Positions 1 to 10,648 of a DNA stretch of 64,000 nt are shown here, in pieces. The notes under the pieces are model-generated. The model made no database searches and had not been told where the DNA came from. It saw only the letters and a list, made by a program, of their open reading frames with translations. How positions within the stretch are numbered: the stretch's first letter is position 1; every line of letters begins with the position of its first letter. The stretch lies in NCBI RefSeq assembly GCF_013368755.1, contig NC_049562.1, forward strand, positions 1,984,001 to 2,048,000. Reading direction: 5' to 3'. The position numbers were made by a program, and so were the translations under genes. Source of the DNA: Talaromyces rugulosus. Its lineage: Eukaryota > Ascomycota > Eurotiomycetes > Eurotiales > Trichocomaceae.

Positions 1-2576
1 CTTGTTTTGTACTCCGTACACAGTACTTTCTGGACCCTTCAGGGAAAAATGATCGGCGCAGGATGAGACGAGCTGTCACCATGAATTTCCTTTCTTAGAT
101 ACGAAGTACATGCGCGTTGCTTGGCCGATCCCGAGAGTTGCAGTTGCAGTCGCAGAGAGCAGAAGAAGAGCTTTCTTGGCTGTATGTCACCACCGTTGTT
201 CTCGCAAGTATACCCTGTTGGTCATACGTCCTATGTAAAGTAGGTACATGGAGTCAGCAATAGCTTGCGACGGAGGACGAATGGATCAACAGCGCTTTCC
301 AAGGTTACCATTCTGACGGGAGCTAGCCAACAGGATTTTAGAGAAGGACGAGTCAAAACTAGACAGAACAACGCCGTGGCTTGGCATTTTTTTATTTTTA
401 AACGAGGCTCACATGTACCTCAGCCCTTCTAGGCTCAGCCTGACCAACAAATTTGACTTTTTGACTTTAGCTGTGTGGACTCTCACGGCATCTAAAAATA
501 ACAAGTCCGATCCGAAGGCTTCACAGTATTGATGTAGACGCTCTGGGAGATTGTGGTCGGTCAAAGGACAAAAGGCGATATAATAATATATTTGGTATGT
601 AGTATTAGTAGTTACTCCATACATGTAACTATTACTTCGCATAATGACCCTGCTAATAGTGCCAAGCACTCCATACTTCGTGCTATTTGTCACCGAAAGT
701 GTATCCGTAACATTGGAGCCCTCGGGGTAAAGATGTTGATCGCAAGTTACATTTGTCTGGATTGGCTACTTCCTTCTTTGGGCCCTCTCCGGAGCCTCTG
801 ATCTCTATTGGCTCTGTCATTCGACGCCAGGTGGTCATGTTACTGTCCCTGCATGATAACGCGCCGGTTATTCTTCATCCGAGTGGCCGCACTATGAGTT
901 TTCGCTTCTGGAAGGCCGACGAAACCTTACCCAAAGTTAAACCTGGATTATTACCAATTCCAATTGATTAACCTGGGAAAGTTATGTTGGATGGCTAGCA
1001 TGGACTACCGTTTAAGCTTTGTGGCTAGAGTAGGGCCCAATAAATAAATATTTTACGTATTAGCCTTCTACGGACTACTACTCCGTACACCGTATATAAT
1101 AATAAATAGACCACGTAGTAATAATATATCATTGTACGTACACTTAGTGCGGGAGGTGGAGCCAGAAAAGAAGCCTCCACGGCGCACCGTTTTTCAGGGT
1201 TCTGACGGACTTCTGTTTTGGGGAGTGAGGAAATCGATTTAGGCTCGTTTTTATGGACTAGAGCGAATTATACTCCGCAGTTAACTGCATGGCTTGTTTG
1301 GAACCTATTTATAGCAATAAGTTTATGGTTCCATCTAGTCTTGACCAGCATGGCCTGTCCCACCTCTCAGATTGCCGGGGTCGGTCTCCACTAGATGACA
1401 CCCTCGTATAAGTGGAAACGGCAGCGGGGTATGTGGTTTAGCTTTGGACTATGAAGTCGTTGTGCAATTATTCATAGCCAGGTGAATACTAAGAGGGGTA
1501 CGCACTCTGTAAGAGCCAAAGAAGCTGTTCCGAACTGAAAACCCGCCGATTCCGAGTAAGATCGACAGCGTAGCTCCGTGATGGAGTACTGCATCGGCTC
1601 CAACTAAAAAAGGGTAGGATTTTGTGTTTCGTCTAGTACCAGCGACTATCGAGGTGTTTATGCTCATTCTGTACACTAGTAGTGTAAGCACAAGACCCAG
1701 TAATCCGTCATGCACAATCCGAAAGGAGCCCTAACTCACGACGATTTCCTGTTACGGATGCCCATTCCGCTTATGGCTAGCCGCTCCGACAAGGGGTCCG
1801 GGCTATCCCCGTTGTCCCCGAATAAAGTGTCCATGCAGAGTCTAGTGCTGGCTAGGTAACTCGCCCGGAACTCTGGAAGACCTGCAAAGTGTAAACTCGG
1901 TTCCTTATATTATAATCTGATTACGCGATGGCCCTGTGATTGGGCGTTGCTTATTCCCCATCCAGCCTGGTATCGGAATGTGCTAGTGTACAACTACACC
2001 GGCCCGGTCACCACTTGCATCACCAACCCTCCTCACCATCATCTTCGGTAGTTTGCTTGCCTAAAGTCATGAACCCTGAGGATAGCTGCCCTTGGCCCAT
2101 TGCCTTTAATAAAGCCTGGGGTCCACAGTAAGCATACCCGGAACGACGGACGATCTCAACGTCCTTTGCTTTGCAGCCAAAACCCACCGTGTCGTGTCTG
2201 GACTAGCAAACTCAAATCACAGATGAAGGGCCGCATCGGGATGAAGTTCTGGTCCCCCCTCAAAGGCTGAATGGGATCATAATTAATGCCTGCTTTCTTC
2301 TGGATCCTTTCTGCTTCGCCGTTTATACTGGTTTCTGCCCGCAAGATTGTGCAAGCATATGATTGCAGATATATCTCCACACATCCCCTCTTATCTTTTG
2401 TTGCCAAACACCATCGTGCTCAGATCTGGCTTAACATCTGTCTCCGTGCCTCCGCATTGTGTCGAATCAGGCCTCAGATATAAACGTCACGCATACAGCA
2501 GAGCGCGAAACTAGCCGCTTTCTTTCCTGGCAAATATAACCCAAACAGCTTCTTAGGGCAGCTTCCAGCTGACCTG
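1..2576. other. Gene-poor left flank, no supportable gene
   Basis: No reading frame here resembles a protein; all are under 95 codons and lack family features. The stretch is moderately AT-rich, with an AT-only-looking patch near 1090-1140 and copies of a short motif TACTCCGTACAC at 10-21 and 1079-1090. The last 300-400 bases probably serve as promoter and leader of the C2H2 gene that starts at 2577. I see no terminal repeats or transposase remnants. Confidence 0.5.
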
Positions 2577-3299
2577 ATGCTCACCCTCCTCTGCGATAAC
2601 TTTGGACCGCACCTCATGATGAGTAGCGGTCCCCGGTCGACCATGCGGTCTATTTTGAATAACGACGATAACCCTTCCTTTGCAGTACGCAAAAATGCCG
2701 ACTCTTCACCTCAACAGTTCGCTCATGAAAATCGCTACCACAATGCCGATTATTCCGAGTCGGGGACTGCCAGGCCGTCTCACCTGACACAGCAGCAACA
2801 AACTCCAATATGGACGGCCACCCCTACTTCTACCACCAGGGAATTTCGAGCTCAACCACAGCCATACCCTATCGAGTCGTCAATCAGTCCCCTACCAGCA
2901 CTTCACTCCCGGCAACCCTCGCTCGGAAGCAATGACGGATTGACAACCCCTACCAGCCCGCTGGAGATGGAGAAGAAATTCAAGAAAAACAAGTATGCAT
3001 GCCCGTATGCTAAATCACATTCTTGTACCGCCACTTTCACAACGTCCGGCCATGCCGCTCGCCACGGTAAAAAGCATACGGGGGAAAAAAGCGTGCACTG
3101 TCCAATTTGTAACAAGGCTTTCACGCGGAAAGACAATATGAAGCAGCATCGTCGAATCCACAAACCCACCGTCAAAGAACCGTCATCCCCCGAATCGAAA
3201 GGGCAGAACAACTCAGACCAAGAACATCGAGATAACAGTCAGCCGGAGTCCGATGGCGAAGACACGTCGGCTGGGTCGTCTCCTGCGCAAAGTAATTGA
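2577..3299 (+). CDS. C2H2 zinc-finger transcription factor (two fingers)
   Basis: A single-exon 240-residue protein. The first ~130 residues are low-complexity and rich in Ser, Pro, Thr and Gln, as in fungal activation regions. Two adjacent C2H2 fingers follow at about residues 138-190: the first is atypical, with seven residues between its two Cys (CPYAKSHSC) and then 12 residues to the first His; the second is standard (CPICNKAF...HRRIH). They are joined by the usual TGEK linker, so DNA binding is likely. The C-terminal ~45 residues are acidic and Ser-rich. Met14 or Met15 are alternative starts; I kept the first ATG. It resembles short fungal nuclear C2H2 regulators of the NRG1/MtfA type, but I cannot assign an orthologue. 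Confidence 0.8.
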   Translation: MLTLLCDNFGPHLMMSSGPRSTMRSILNNDDNPSFAVRKNADSSPQQFAHENRYHNADYSESGTARPSHLTQQQQTPIWTATPTSTTREFRAQPQPYPIESSISPLPALHSRQPSLGSNDGLTTPTSPLEMEKKFKKNKYACPYAKSHSCTATFTTSGHAARHGKKHTGEKSVHCPICNKAFTRKDNMKQHRRIHKPTVKEPSSPESKGQNNSDQEHRDNSQPESDGEDTSAGSSPAQSN

Positions 3300-3739
3300 A
3301 CGTTGCGTCCTTTCAAAGGAGACAAATAGCGATGACCCTCCGCCTCGAACTATCCTTTTATCTACCGAGAAAAGGAACCCCTTGATGTTTAAGATACCCG
3401 ATAAACCCGTTGAGAGATATGACAACCATGCCGAATTGTCTTTAATTCTCCTATCCCAATTCCCCCCCCCCCCCCCCCCCCCCCCCCCCAGCATTTTTCC
3501 TTGGAGCGATTGTTATCTTATTGAATGCATGAGTGGCGGAATTCTGGCGTTTTGTGTTGACCTGGCCAGATTATATCGATTGCACTGGATTGCATACGAA
3601 CATAAATATTTCACATTTGTATAAATAGACTTTAGCCGTTTTAAATCGACATGTTTTTGTCATAAATTCAATGGTGTTATAGCTGTACTATTAACCCTTG
3701 CACTGCTCATGGGTTATTATACGGATTACTATCCACTTT
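3300..3739. other. Convergent intergenic region
   Basis: Shared 3' region of the C2H2 gene (+) and the UPF0261 gene (-). Apart from the poly-C run it is AT-rich in its right half. Open frames here carry no recognisable protein. Confidence 0.5.
3462..3489. repeat. Poly-C homopolymer, 28 nt
   Basis: An uninterrupted run of 28 C on the + strand, in the 440-bp interval between the convergent C2H2 gene and the UPF0261 gene. No other function is visible. The count may be unreliable because sequencing miscounts homopolymers. Confidence 0.95.
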
Positions 3740-5020
3740 TCAAGCACCGCTCTCCTGCCGAATCAATGCAACTAAGGATTCCGCAGCCAGCGTCGCAAAT
3801 TCAGAATCATTGATTGCATGCTCATCGCGCAACACTGCGATGCCACTTCCCTTGAGACGGCTTTCTAACGTGTCAAACAATGCTGTGTCTGCTGAGGAAT
3901 CGTGAAATGGCTGTGATGGAGTAGAAATTACGCTGATGCCACCAGTAGGTAGAATCACCTGCACCAAGTCTGGTCGCACGGCATGCTCACGCAATTTGAC
4001 CCCGATAAAATTGGCGATTTGTGTGCACTCATCAGGGCTTGTCCTCATTAAAGTGACAGCTGGGTTGTGTTCATAGAGCAAGCGGTTGTGCTCCGGATTG
4101 CTGAACTTGGCAGGCACGGTATCTCTGGGACCAAAGTTGACCATGTCGCAGGCCCCAACACTGAGGATTTGCGGAATGCCGGCTTGAGCTGCTGCTGTCA
4201 ATCGATTGGGACCGGCGGTCAAAACACCTCCAACAAGCTCATCGGCAATTTCAGTGGTAGTCACATCCAGAACAGCATCGATCTGTTTCTCTCGAACCAG
4301 TCTCTCCATCGCCTTGCCGCCGGAACCCGTGGCGTGGAAGACATAGACTTCATACCCATACTTACTCGTGAGATGGGTCCGGATGGCATCTACACAAGGG
4401 GTGGTGACACCAAACATGGTGATAGCTACCCTCGTTTTAGGCTGGTTCGATTGAGCTTTGATGTCGCCTAGACTCTGGTGGTACATCGTGGCAGCACCCA
4501 GAATCGCCCCCGCTGCATTTCTGAGGATTTGATTCAGGATAGAGTTGATTCCAGCAATGTCAACGACGCTATACATTAGCGTAATGTCGGTTTCTTCTAC
4601 AAGGTGTCCGACGTCTCCGCTGGCCATGGTTGATACCATCAACTTTGGGACACCCACAGGTAAGGCATCGCGCATAACTGCTGTCACAAGGGATGTGCTA
4701 CTTGATCCTCCTGCTGCGACAATACCGTGGATCTCTCCCGTCTTGAAAAGGTCGGATACAAACGATGTTGTGGAGTCAATCATGCACTTGATATACTCGG
4801 CTCGAGGGAGCTGAGCCAAGTCTGTTGCAGCTTTGTCAGTTCCATAGGCTGCCAGCTTCGCATTTGAAATATCAATCAGATTGTTATCGACTGGGTGGCA
4901 CCCTACGTCGAGTAGGATGACTTTTGCTGTACCAGCTTTGAGGATTTGCTCGCGCAGGAAAAGCGTCTCGTCGAGCTTCGTATCGCAAGTTCCAAGAAGT
5001 ACTATTTGTGGCTGAGCCAT
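3740..5020 (-). CDS. UPF0261 / Tm-1-like ATP-binding domain protein
   Basis: An intronless 426-residue protein opening with the UPF0261 signature (VLLGTCDTKLDE), continuing through the glycine-rich AAGGSSSTSL segment and the PTGGIS segment near the C-terminus. In plants this domain is the N-terminal half of Tm-1, whose N-terminal part binds ATP and a tobamovirus replication protein; the native biochemical role in microbes is not established. Length fits the stand-alone bacterial and fungal family. The next gene, 422 bp away and divergent, encodes the TIM-barrel that forms the other half of plant Tm-1, so the two probably act together. The predicted protein has no signal peptide or membrane segment. 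Confidence 0.88.
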   Translation of the reverse strand: MAQPQIVLLGTCDTKLDETLFLREQILKAGTAKVILLDVGCHPVDNNLIDISNAKLAAYGTDKAATDLAQLPRAEYIKCMIDSTTSFVSDLFKTGEIHGIVAAGGSSSTSLVTAVMRDALPVGVPKLMVSTMASGDVGHLVEETDITLMYSVVDIAGINSILNQILRNAAGAILGAATMYHQSLGDIKAQSNQPKTRVAITMFGVTTPCVDAIRTHLTSKYGYEVYVFHATGSGGKAMERLVREKQIDAVLDVTTTEIADELVGGVLTAGPNRLTAAAQAGIPQILSVGACDMVNFGPRDTVPAKFSNPEHNRLLYEHNPAVTLMRTSPDECTQIANFIGVKLREHAVRPDLVQVILPTGGISVISTPSQPFHDSSADTALFDTLESRLKGSGIAVLRDEHAINDSEFATLAAESLVALIRQESGA

Positions 5021-5442
5021 GTCGTCTGTTCAGAGTTGACCAGATTTTAACGAATGAGGTTTGATATTTGACACAGATTTTCTTATTGTAGCCACCGATA
5101 AATCAATATTTTTGGACAAAGACATATGTCTGTGACAAAATTCACATCAAGTCGGGACTTTGGATGCTTCCTGAAGCTTCAGAAACACCCGAGAAATTAT
5201 TTGGCCAGTTCTATTTCAGTTTGTCCAGGATGAAGGCTATATGCGATCACAAAGATCTAGGCAGGTGATATGATATCACCCCGCTTGTACGTGGTAGCTT
5301 AGCCCCGCAGCCCCTCAAAAATCGGGTGGAAGTCGTAGCCACAATGATCGTTCTTTTTATGACGGCATTTTAAGTCTGAAAATTATCTGGACATTCATTC
5401 CATTGATACCCTGGGGTATAATCAGTGAGCAGAGCGAACAGA
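5021..5442. promoter_or_regulatory. Divergent promoter of the UPF0261/TIM-barrel pair
   Basis: A 422-bp interval between the two start codons, long enough for a shared bidirectional promoter. It contains GC-rich patches near 5275-5330 (CACCCCGC, CCCCGCAGCCCC) that could be regulator sites. No experimentally known element is recognised. Confidence 0.5.
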
Positions 5443-6398
5443 ATGCCTCGACCAACATTGCGCTCAGAGATCCTAGGCCGGCTTCGCAACGTCATATCGG
5501 ATGGCGGCATCATTGTTGGCGCGGGAGCCGGTGCGTGTTCAAGCTCCCAATACACGAGTGGATTATTGATTCAGATCTTAAACCAGGAATTGGGCTTTCT
5601 GCCAAATCTGTGGAACAAGGAGGCAGCGACTTGATCATTATTTACAACTCAGGCAGATTCCGGATGGCTGGAAGAGGGTCACTGGCGGGCTTGATGCCTT
5701 ACAGCGATGCGAATGCAGTTGTGGTCGATATGGTATGGTTAAACACGATGCATCCAAGGTGTGCCTCTAGTAACAGATGGATGATGTAGGCCAAAGAAAT
5801 TCTCCCCATTGTTCAAAAGACACCGGTTCTAGCAGGCGTATGCGGAACAGATCCATTCAGAAGCATGCCAGAGTTTTTGCAGGAATTGAAAGACATTGGA
5901 TTCTCAGGGGTGCAAAACTTTCCCACGGTGGGCTTGATTGATGGCAACTTCCGAAAAAACCTGGAGGAAACCGGAATGGGGTACGATCGCGAGGTCGAGA
6001 TGATCCGGCTCGCGCGGAAATTGGATTTCTTGACTACGCCTTATGTCTTCAATGTCGACGAGACAGAGCGCATGGTTCGGGCGGGAGCAGATGTGCTCGT
6101 CGCACATGTCGGTTTGACGACCTCGGGGACGATTGGCGCCGAGACAGCTCTGTCACTCGACGATAGCGTCAGGATTGTGCAGGAAATTCGCGATGCCGCA
6201 GTCAAGATCAACCCGGACATCATTGTGCTTTGCCATGGTGGACCGATCGCAGAGCCGCAGGATGCTGAATATGTGCTCAACCGGACCACGGGGGTACATG
6301 GATTCTTTGGCGCGAGCAGTATGGAGCGTCTACCGGTAGAAGTCGCTATCAAGGAGAATGCGCGGGCCTTTAAAAACCTCAAGATCGATCGCAAATGA
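5443..6398 (+). CDS. TIM-barrel / PEP-hydrolase-like protein (Tm-1 C-terminal half)
   Basis: Three exons, 5443-5530, 5587-5732 and 5790-6398, join in frame to 280 residues. Both introns are about 56 nt with GT-AG ends. Recognisable segments are the N-terminal [10 protein letters not shown], the [20 protein letters not shown] block, [28 protein letters not shown] and the C-terminal [14 protein letters not shown], which fit the TIM-barrel signal-transduction/PEP-hydrolase family. The catalytic activity of the family is not settled. It is divergent from the UPF0261 gene; the same two domains are fused in plant Tm-1. ATG 5443 is chosen because the family alignment starts there and no other ATG precedes it in frame nearby. 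Confidence 0.87.
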
Positions 6399-7387
6399 GC
6401 GTAGTAGTCAGGGTTGTTTGAAATTGAACGCAAAGGGCCATGTAGCCATCAAGCATAGAGGGAAATCCCAACGACACACATGTTGATTATTTTTCTCTTT
6501 TTTTCCCGGGCTGATTTGTATATTGTGATTTTTTATCGCAGGTTCGCCAACCCTAACTCTGATTGGCGGAAAGGGCGTCGACGATGTCCCATGGAACGCG
6601 CTGGAGACTCTCCGGAGACGCCAAAGTCAATTGCCCAGGGGGTCTGCACGACGTCAAGTCACTCAAGTGCATCTGCTTCCTGGGAGCGCCGAGTGCCATC
6701 ATCTTGCAGATGGCGCGACCTGTCAAGGCCCATGCATGTGTGGCTGGGAACTAACTACGTCATGCGGCCCCGCCTCAGGCAGGCAAACATGGCATGGTGA
6801 ACCACAGCTTCGTTGCCTGTTTTTGTAGCAATAATAATAATAATATGAATGGATTCTGCATGTCGCTATTGCTTGCGTCATTCTGGACATCGACATCCAA
6901 TGGCTGTTTGCTGCCAGCCAGCCAGCGTTGTAGCGGTCTGGATTGTAGTAGTATATAGAGCGAGACTGCGTTTGGCATCAATCAAATCGATCTGACAACG
7001 AGAAAAGAAAGAAAAAAGCCATCAGCCACTGCCTTCTCACCTCCTGCGCCACACCATAGCATCGCATCGCATTGCAGCTGCATCGCCACCGATTGTTATC
7101 GTTAGCACAGCACAGCCCAGGGAACGAGAGGAAGAAAACACACCGGGTCGGGTCAGCTGTCGACGGTCGTCCCTCCCTCCTCGTGCCTGCCGCTGCCCAT
7201 TCGCCCCGCCGCCCCGAGTCAGCCCCGCCTCGAGATCATCACAATATTATTAACAACCTCGTCGCTCTTCCTGCGTCCATCTATCAGTCCATCTATCCGT
7301 CATCCATCGCTGCTCTGAACATCGTGATTCTATCGTTTGGCTGCAGCATTTCTTGTGTCAACTTTCGGATCTAGCATCCTGCCTACC
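6399..7387. other. Intergenic; promoter and long leader of the RS-rich gene
   Basis: A 989-bp stretch without a protein gene. The AAT microsatellite at about 6829-6845 and a CT/CCT-rich tract at about 7020-7340 stand out; the latter is typical of fungal transcription start regions and 5' leaders. Frames in it are shadows. Confidence 0.5.
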
Positions 7388-9325
7388 ATGTCGTACTACG
7401 ACGGCCGCGATAGTCGGGGCTACCGGGTCAAGCGCGATCGATATTCTCGTCCGGGCGGCTACGTCGAGGAAACCTATGTGGACAGTCGGGGTGGCTACGG
7501 CCGTGAATTGGGTCCCGTTCGTCGTCGCGACAATGACAGCCAAGAGTCTGTTGTTGAAGAGGTGACGAGGGACTTCCCCCCTGGCGAGTACTACTATGGA
7601 TACCCAAGATCGCGCCGTTCCATGCCTGTCCGGGAGACTGTCCCTCGCCGTGCTCGCTCTGCCGGTCGTGATCCCTATTACGACGACGACTACTATCGCC
7701 GCGATGATTACCGACCTCGCAGGTCGAAGCGCTACCCCGATAAACGTAAGTAACTAGATATGTGACCTTTGCTATTGATTCCTTTGCTCACGGGTGTGTC
7801 CATTTTTCTAGGCGACCGCCACGAACGCCGCTCGTCATACTCTTCCTCTCGCAGCCCATCGCCCCGTCCCCGCAGACGCAAGTCTCTGAGTGAACAGGCC
7901 ATGGGTGCTATTGGAGGGGTTCTTGGAGTCAAATCTGGCCGTGATCGCTCTCGTGATCGATCCACCGACCGTCATTCAGACCGCTATTCAGACCGCTATT
8001 CAGAGCGCGGCCGGTCTCATCGTCACCGTGCCCACTCAGACTCTCGCTCTCGTAGTCGGGGCGGCGGTCGCCGCGCCAAAAGTGAAGCCCGCATGGCCCA
8101 GGCTGTCAAGGCTGCTCTTGCAGCTGGTGCCGCAGAAGCTTTCCGTGCCCGTAAAGACCCTGGCCCATGGACAGGCGACAAGGGCAAGCGAATTTTGACG
8201 GCTGCTATATCTGCCGGTGGTGTTGACGGCCTCATTGACCGTGATCCTAATTCCCACGGTGGCCGCCATGTGGTCGAATCGGTCCTCGCCGGCATGGCTA
8301 CGAACCGGTTTGTCAACGGCGAAAGGTCCAGCTCAAGATCCGGAGCGAGGGGACAGAGCAGAGGGCGCAGTCAGAGCCAGGGGGGAGGAGGCATCAAAGA
8401 TATGGCTTCTGCCGGAATCCTCGCCGCCGCGGGCAAACAAATCTACGATCGAGTTCGCTCGAAATCCCGTGGGCGCAGCCGGTCAGACTCCCGAGACAGC
8501 TATTCCGACGACCGTGGCCACACTGACTCCAAGAGACGTGGTTCGAGCGTGTCTCGCGCTATCAACAAGGGTATGGCGGCCCTGGGGCTTGATGACAAGA
8601 AAAAGGATGACCGTCGGCAGGACCGGTCATCCCGCTATTCTGACTACTCTGATTCTGGAGACGATGACTCCTATAGGTCGTCTGGACGGCGACATAGGTC
8701 ATCTCGAGATGTACGTTCCCAATCAGCAGCTTCTCGTGGCTCCACTTCTCGCGCTTTAGCAAGATCTAAAACCCCCGGCTCTACTAATGGCAACCTTGAG
8801 TGCCATAGTGATTGCGATAGTGATTCTAACCTTGGATCCAGTGACGATGAAAAACGCGAAAAAAAGAAGATGCTCCGTAAGGAGTTGGTGACTTCAGGGC
8901 TAGCAGCAGTGGCGAGTATTCATGCTGCTCACAGCGTAGCAAAGAACTATGAAGCCCAGAAGAAACGACGGCAAGCTCTGAAGGAAGGCACAATTTCCAA
9001 GGAGCAAGAGGCAAAAATGCACAAGAAAGGAAATCTACAAAACGTGGCTTCGATTGGTTTAGCTGCCCTCGGTATCAAAGGGGCTGTCAGTGAATGGAAG
9101 GAAGTGCACGAACAGAGAAAGGAACACAAAGAATTCGAAAACAAATGCAAAGAGCGACATGAGAAGCGACTGCTAAGACGGAGCCAAAGCTTGAACGGGT
9201 CCAGGTCGTCAAGGAATCCTCAATCGGCGGGTGCCAGTCCAGCCAGCATGAGCATAAACGGCTATGGGGGCTCTCGTTATCGTGATGGAAACCCTTATGA
9301 TGCTAGCTATTCCTTTGACCATTGA
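7388..9325 (+). CDS. RS/Tyr-rich DUF3824-like protein
   Basis: Two exons, 7388-7745 and 7812-9325, give 623 residues. The N-terminal 120 residues are rich in Tyr, Arg and Asp. The rest alternates RS/SR-rich disordered stretches with short Ala/Gly-rich hydrophobic helices such as AMGAIGGVLGV, MASAGILAAAG and LVTSGLAAVASIHA, a pattern seen in the fungal DUF3824 group. The C-terminal third carries a basic, coiled-coil-like segment (residues ~500-570). The mixture of glycine-zipper-like helices and RS tracts suggests membrane association or assembly, but no function is known to me. ATG 7388 follows a CT-rich leader and starts MSYYD, typical of the family. Confidence 0.8.
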
Positions 9326-9842
9326 CCTGTCTTGCTACATTATTTTACGAGTTTATGATTTGTTCTCTCACTTCTAATATGCCTAATGTTTTTATTTATT
9401 ATTTTTTATTATTTTTATTTTTGCTACCCTATTCCTGATTGATTTGTCGTGGCTAGGAATATCCTAGTTGCTCCATGTACTTATGAATGATGATTGATGA
9501 CACGCCCTCATGCTCGTCTGATCTGCGTTATTGTGATAGAATAACAAAAATTAGCTTCCTTGAAATAGGATCATTCTTAGTATATAACCATGAGAGAGTG
9601 ACGTTTTTCGGTTTAGACTTTAGGCTAATGTGGGGCTGTTGTCCGTGTTTACGACCAATGGAATCTGGATATGTGGGGACTCATGACTGCCGAAATATCA
9701 CGTGGCGATTAGATACGGAAAAGCGGGTCCAGAAACGTCATAGCTTGCTCCAACGAACAGCTTTCATCCATACTCACACCCTTTCTCAAAATTTAAGCTT
9801 GAACAGCCGCAAAAAACTTCACTCTGCCTTTAAATTGTAAAA
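9326..9842. other. Intergenic with AT-rich microsatellite
   Basis: 517 bp holding the 3' region of the RS-rich gene, including a T/A simple repeat (TTTATT type) at about 9389-9422, and the promoter of the next gene. Open frames here show no conserved protein features. Confidence 0.5.
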
Positions 9843-10519
9843 ATGGCCTCTGCAAACTCACTAAGGAATTTGCCACGAGTGTTGGCTCGCCCAAAGGCTC
9901 GCCCTTTTTCCAGTGCCAGCATCAGACGAACCAATACTTGCCCCTTCTCGCGCGAACATCAACATGGACGCTTGTCAATACTTGTAGCAAAGTCTCATAT
10001 TTTGCGGCCTTCTATCGCCTCTCGACCAGTCACTTCGCCGTTGACTGTACAAAGCCGCACATTCGTTGAGCTGAAATCCGCAGGAGGGAAAACAGAGGCC
10101 GATTTGATAGTCGAAGAATTGCAAGAGCTGTGCGAATCTCCCTTATGCTCCCTATAACACATATTCTAATATATGCATGGGTTAGATACAATGATGCCAA
10201 AGATGAATTCGAGATCGCCGTCGATAGCACAAACAGCGCAACGATTTACGCCTCGTCCGATCGTGACTCGGCACGAGAATACCTCAACCAACTCCTCTAT
10301 GTCTACACAGCTTATACATTTCCAAAAGATGCGCCTGCCCCCGATGCGCAAGATGCATCAGTACAATTGACGAGCCCGATGGATGAGGAGCCCAACTTTG
10401 ACCCGGAAAGTGTAACACCCGAGGTCAGAGAAGAAGTTAAAAAGAGGGTAGGACAGAGAATCAGGGAACTGAGGAGTGGTGTGGATAGATTGGAGGCTAT
10501 GGCTGGACATGAGGCCTAA
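9843..10519 (+). CDS. Conserved fungal protein, probably mitochondrial
   Basis: Two exons, 9843-10129 and 10186-10519, join to 206 residues across a 56-nt intron; the join reads EELQELYNDAKDEFE. The first ~75 residues are rich in Arg, Ser and Ala and almost lack acidic residues, a typical mitochondrial presequence, with RxFSS-like cleavage motifs. The mature part is acidic and helical, with a heptad-like EVREEVKKRVGQRIRELRSG end. I do not recognise a named family; similar short proteins occur across Eurotiales. It closes the left housekeeping block before the accessory region. Confidence 0.72.
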
Positions 10520-10648
10520 GATAAGCTTGCTTTTAACTATCAACTAGGGTACACTATAGTAATTGGATCGAAACCAGAAACCATCAAGTTTTCCGGATAC
10601 CAGTCACGATATCAATCATTGAATTGATATATTGTCGATAACATCTTC

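Noticed and set aside
1449..1715. 88-codon frame on the minus strand in the left flank
   Set aside because: No recognisable family, no splice-linked neighbours and no composition typical of coding sequence.
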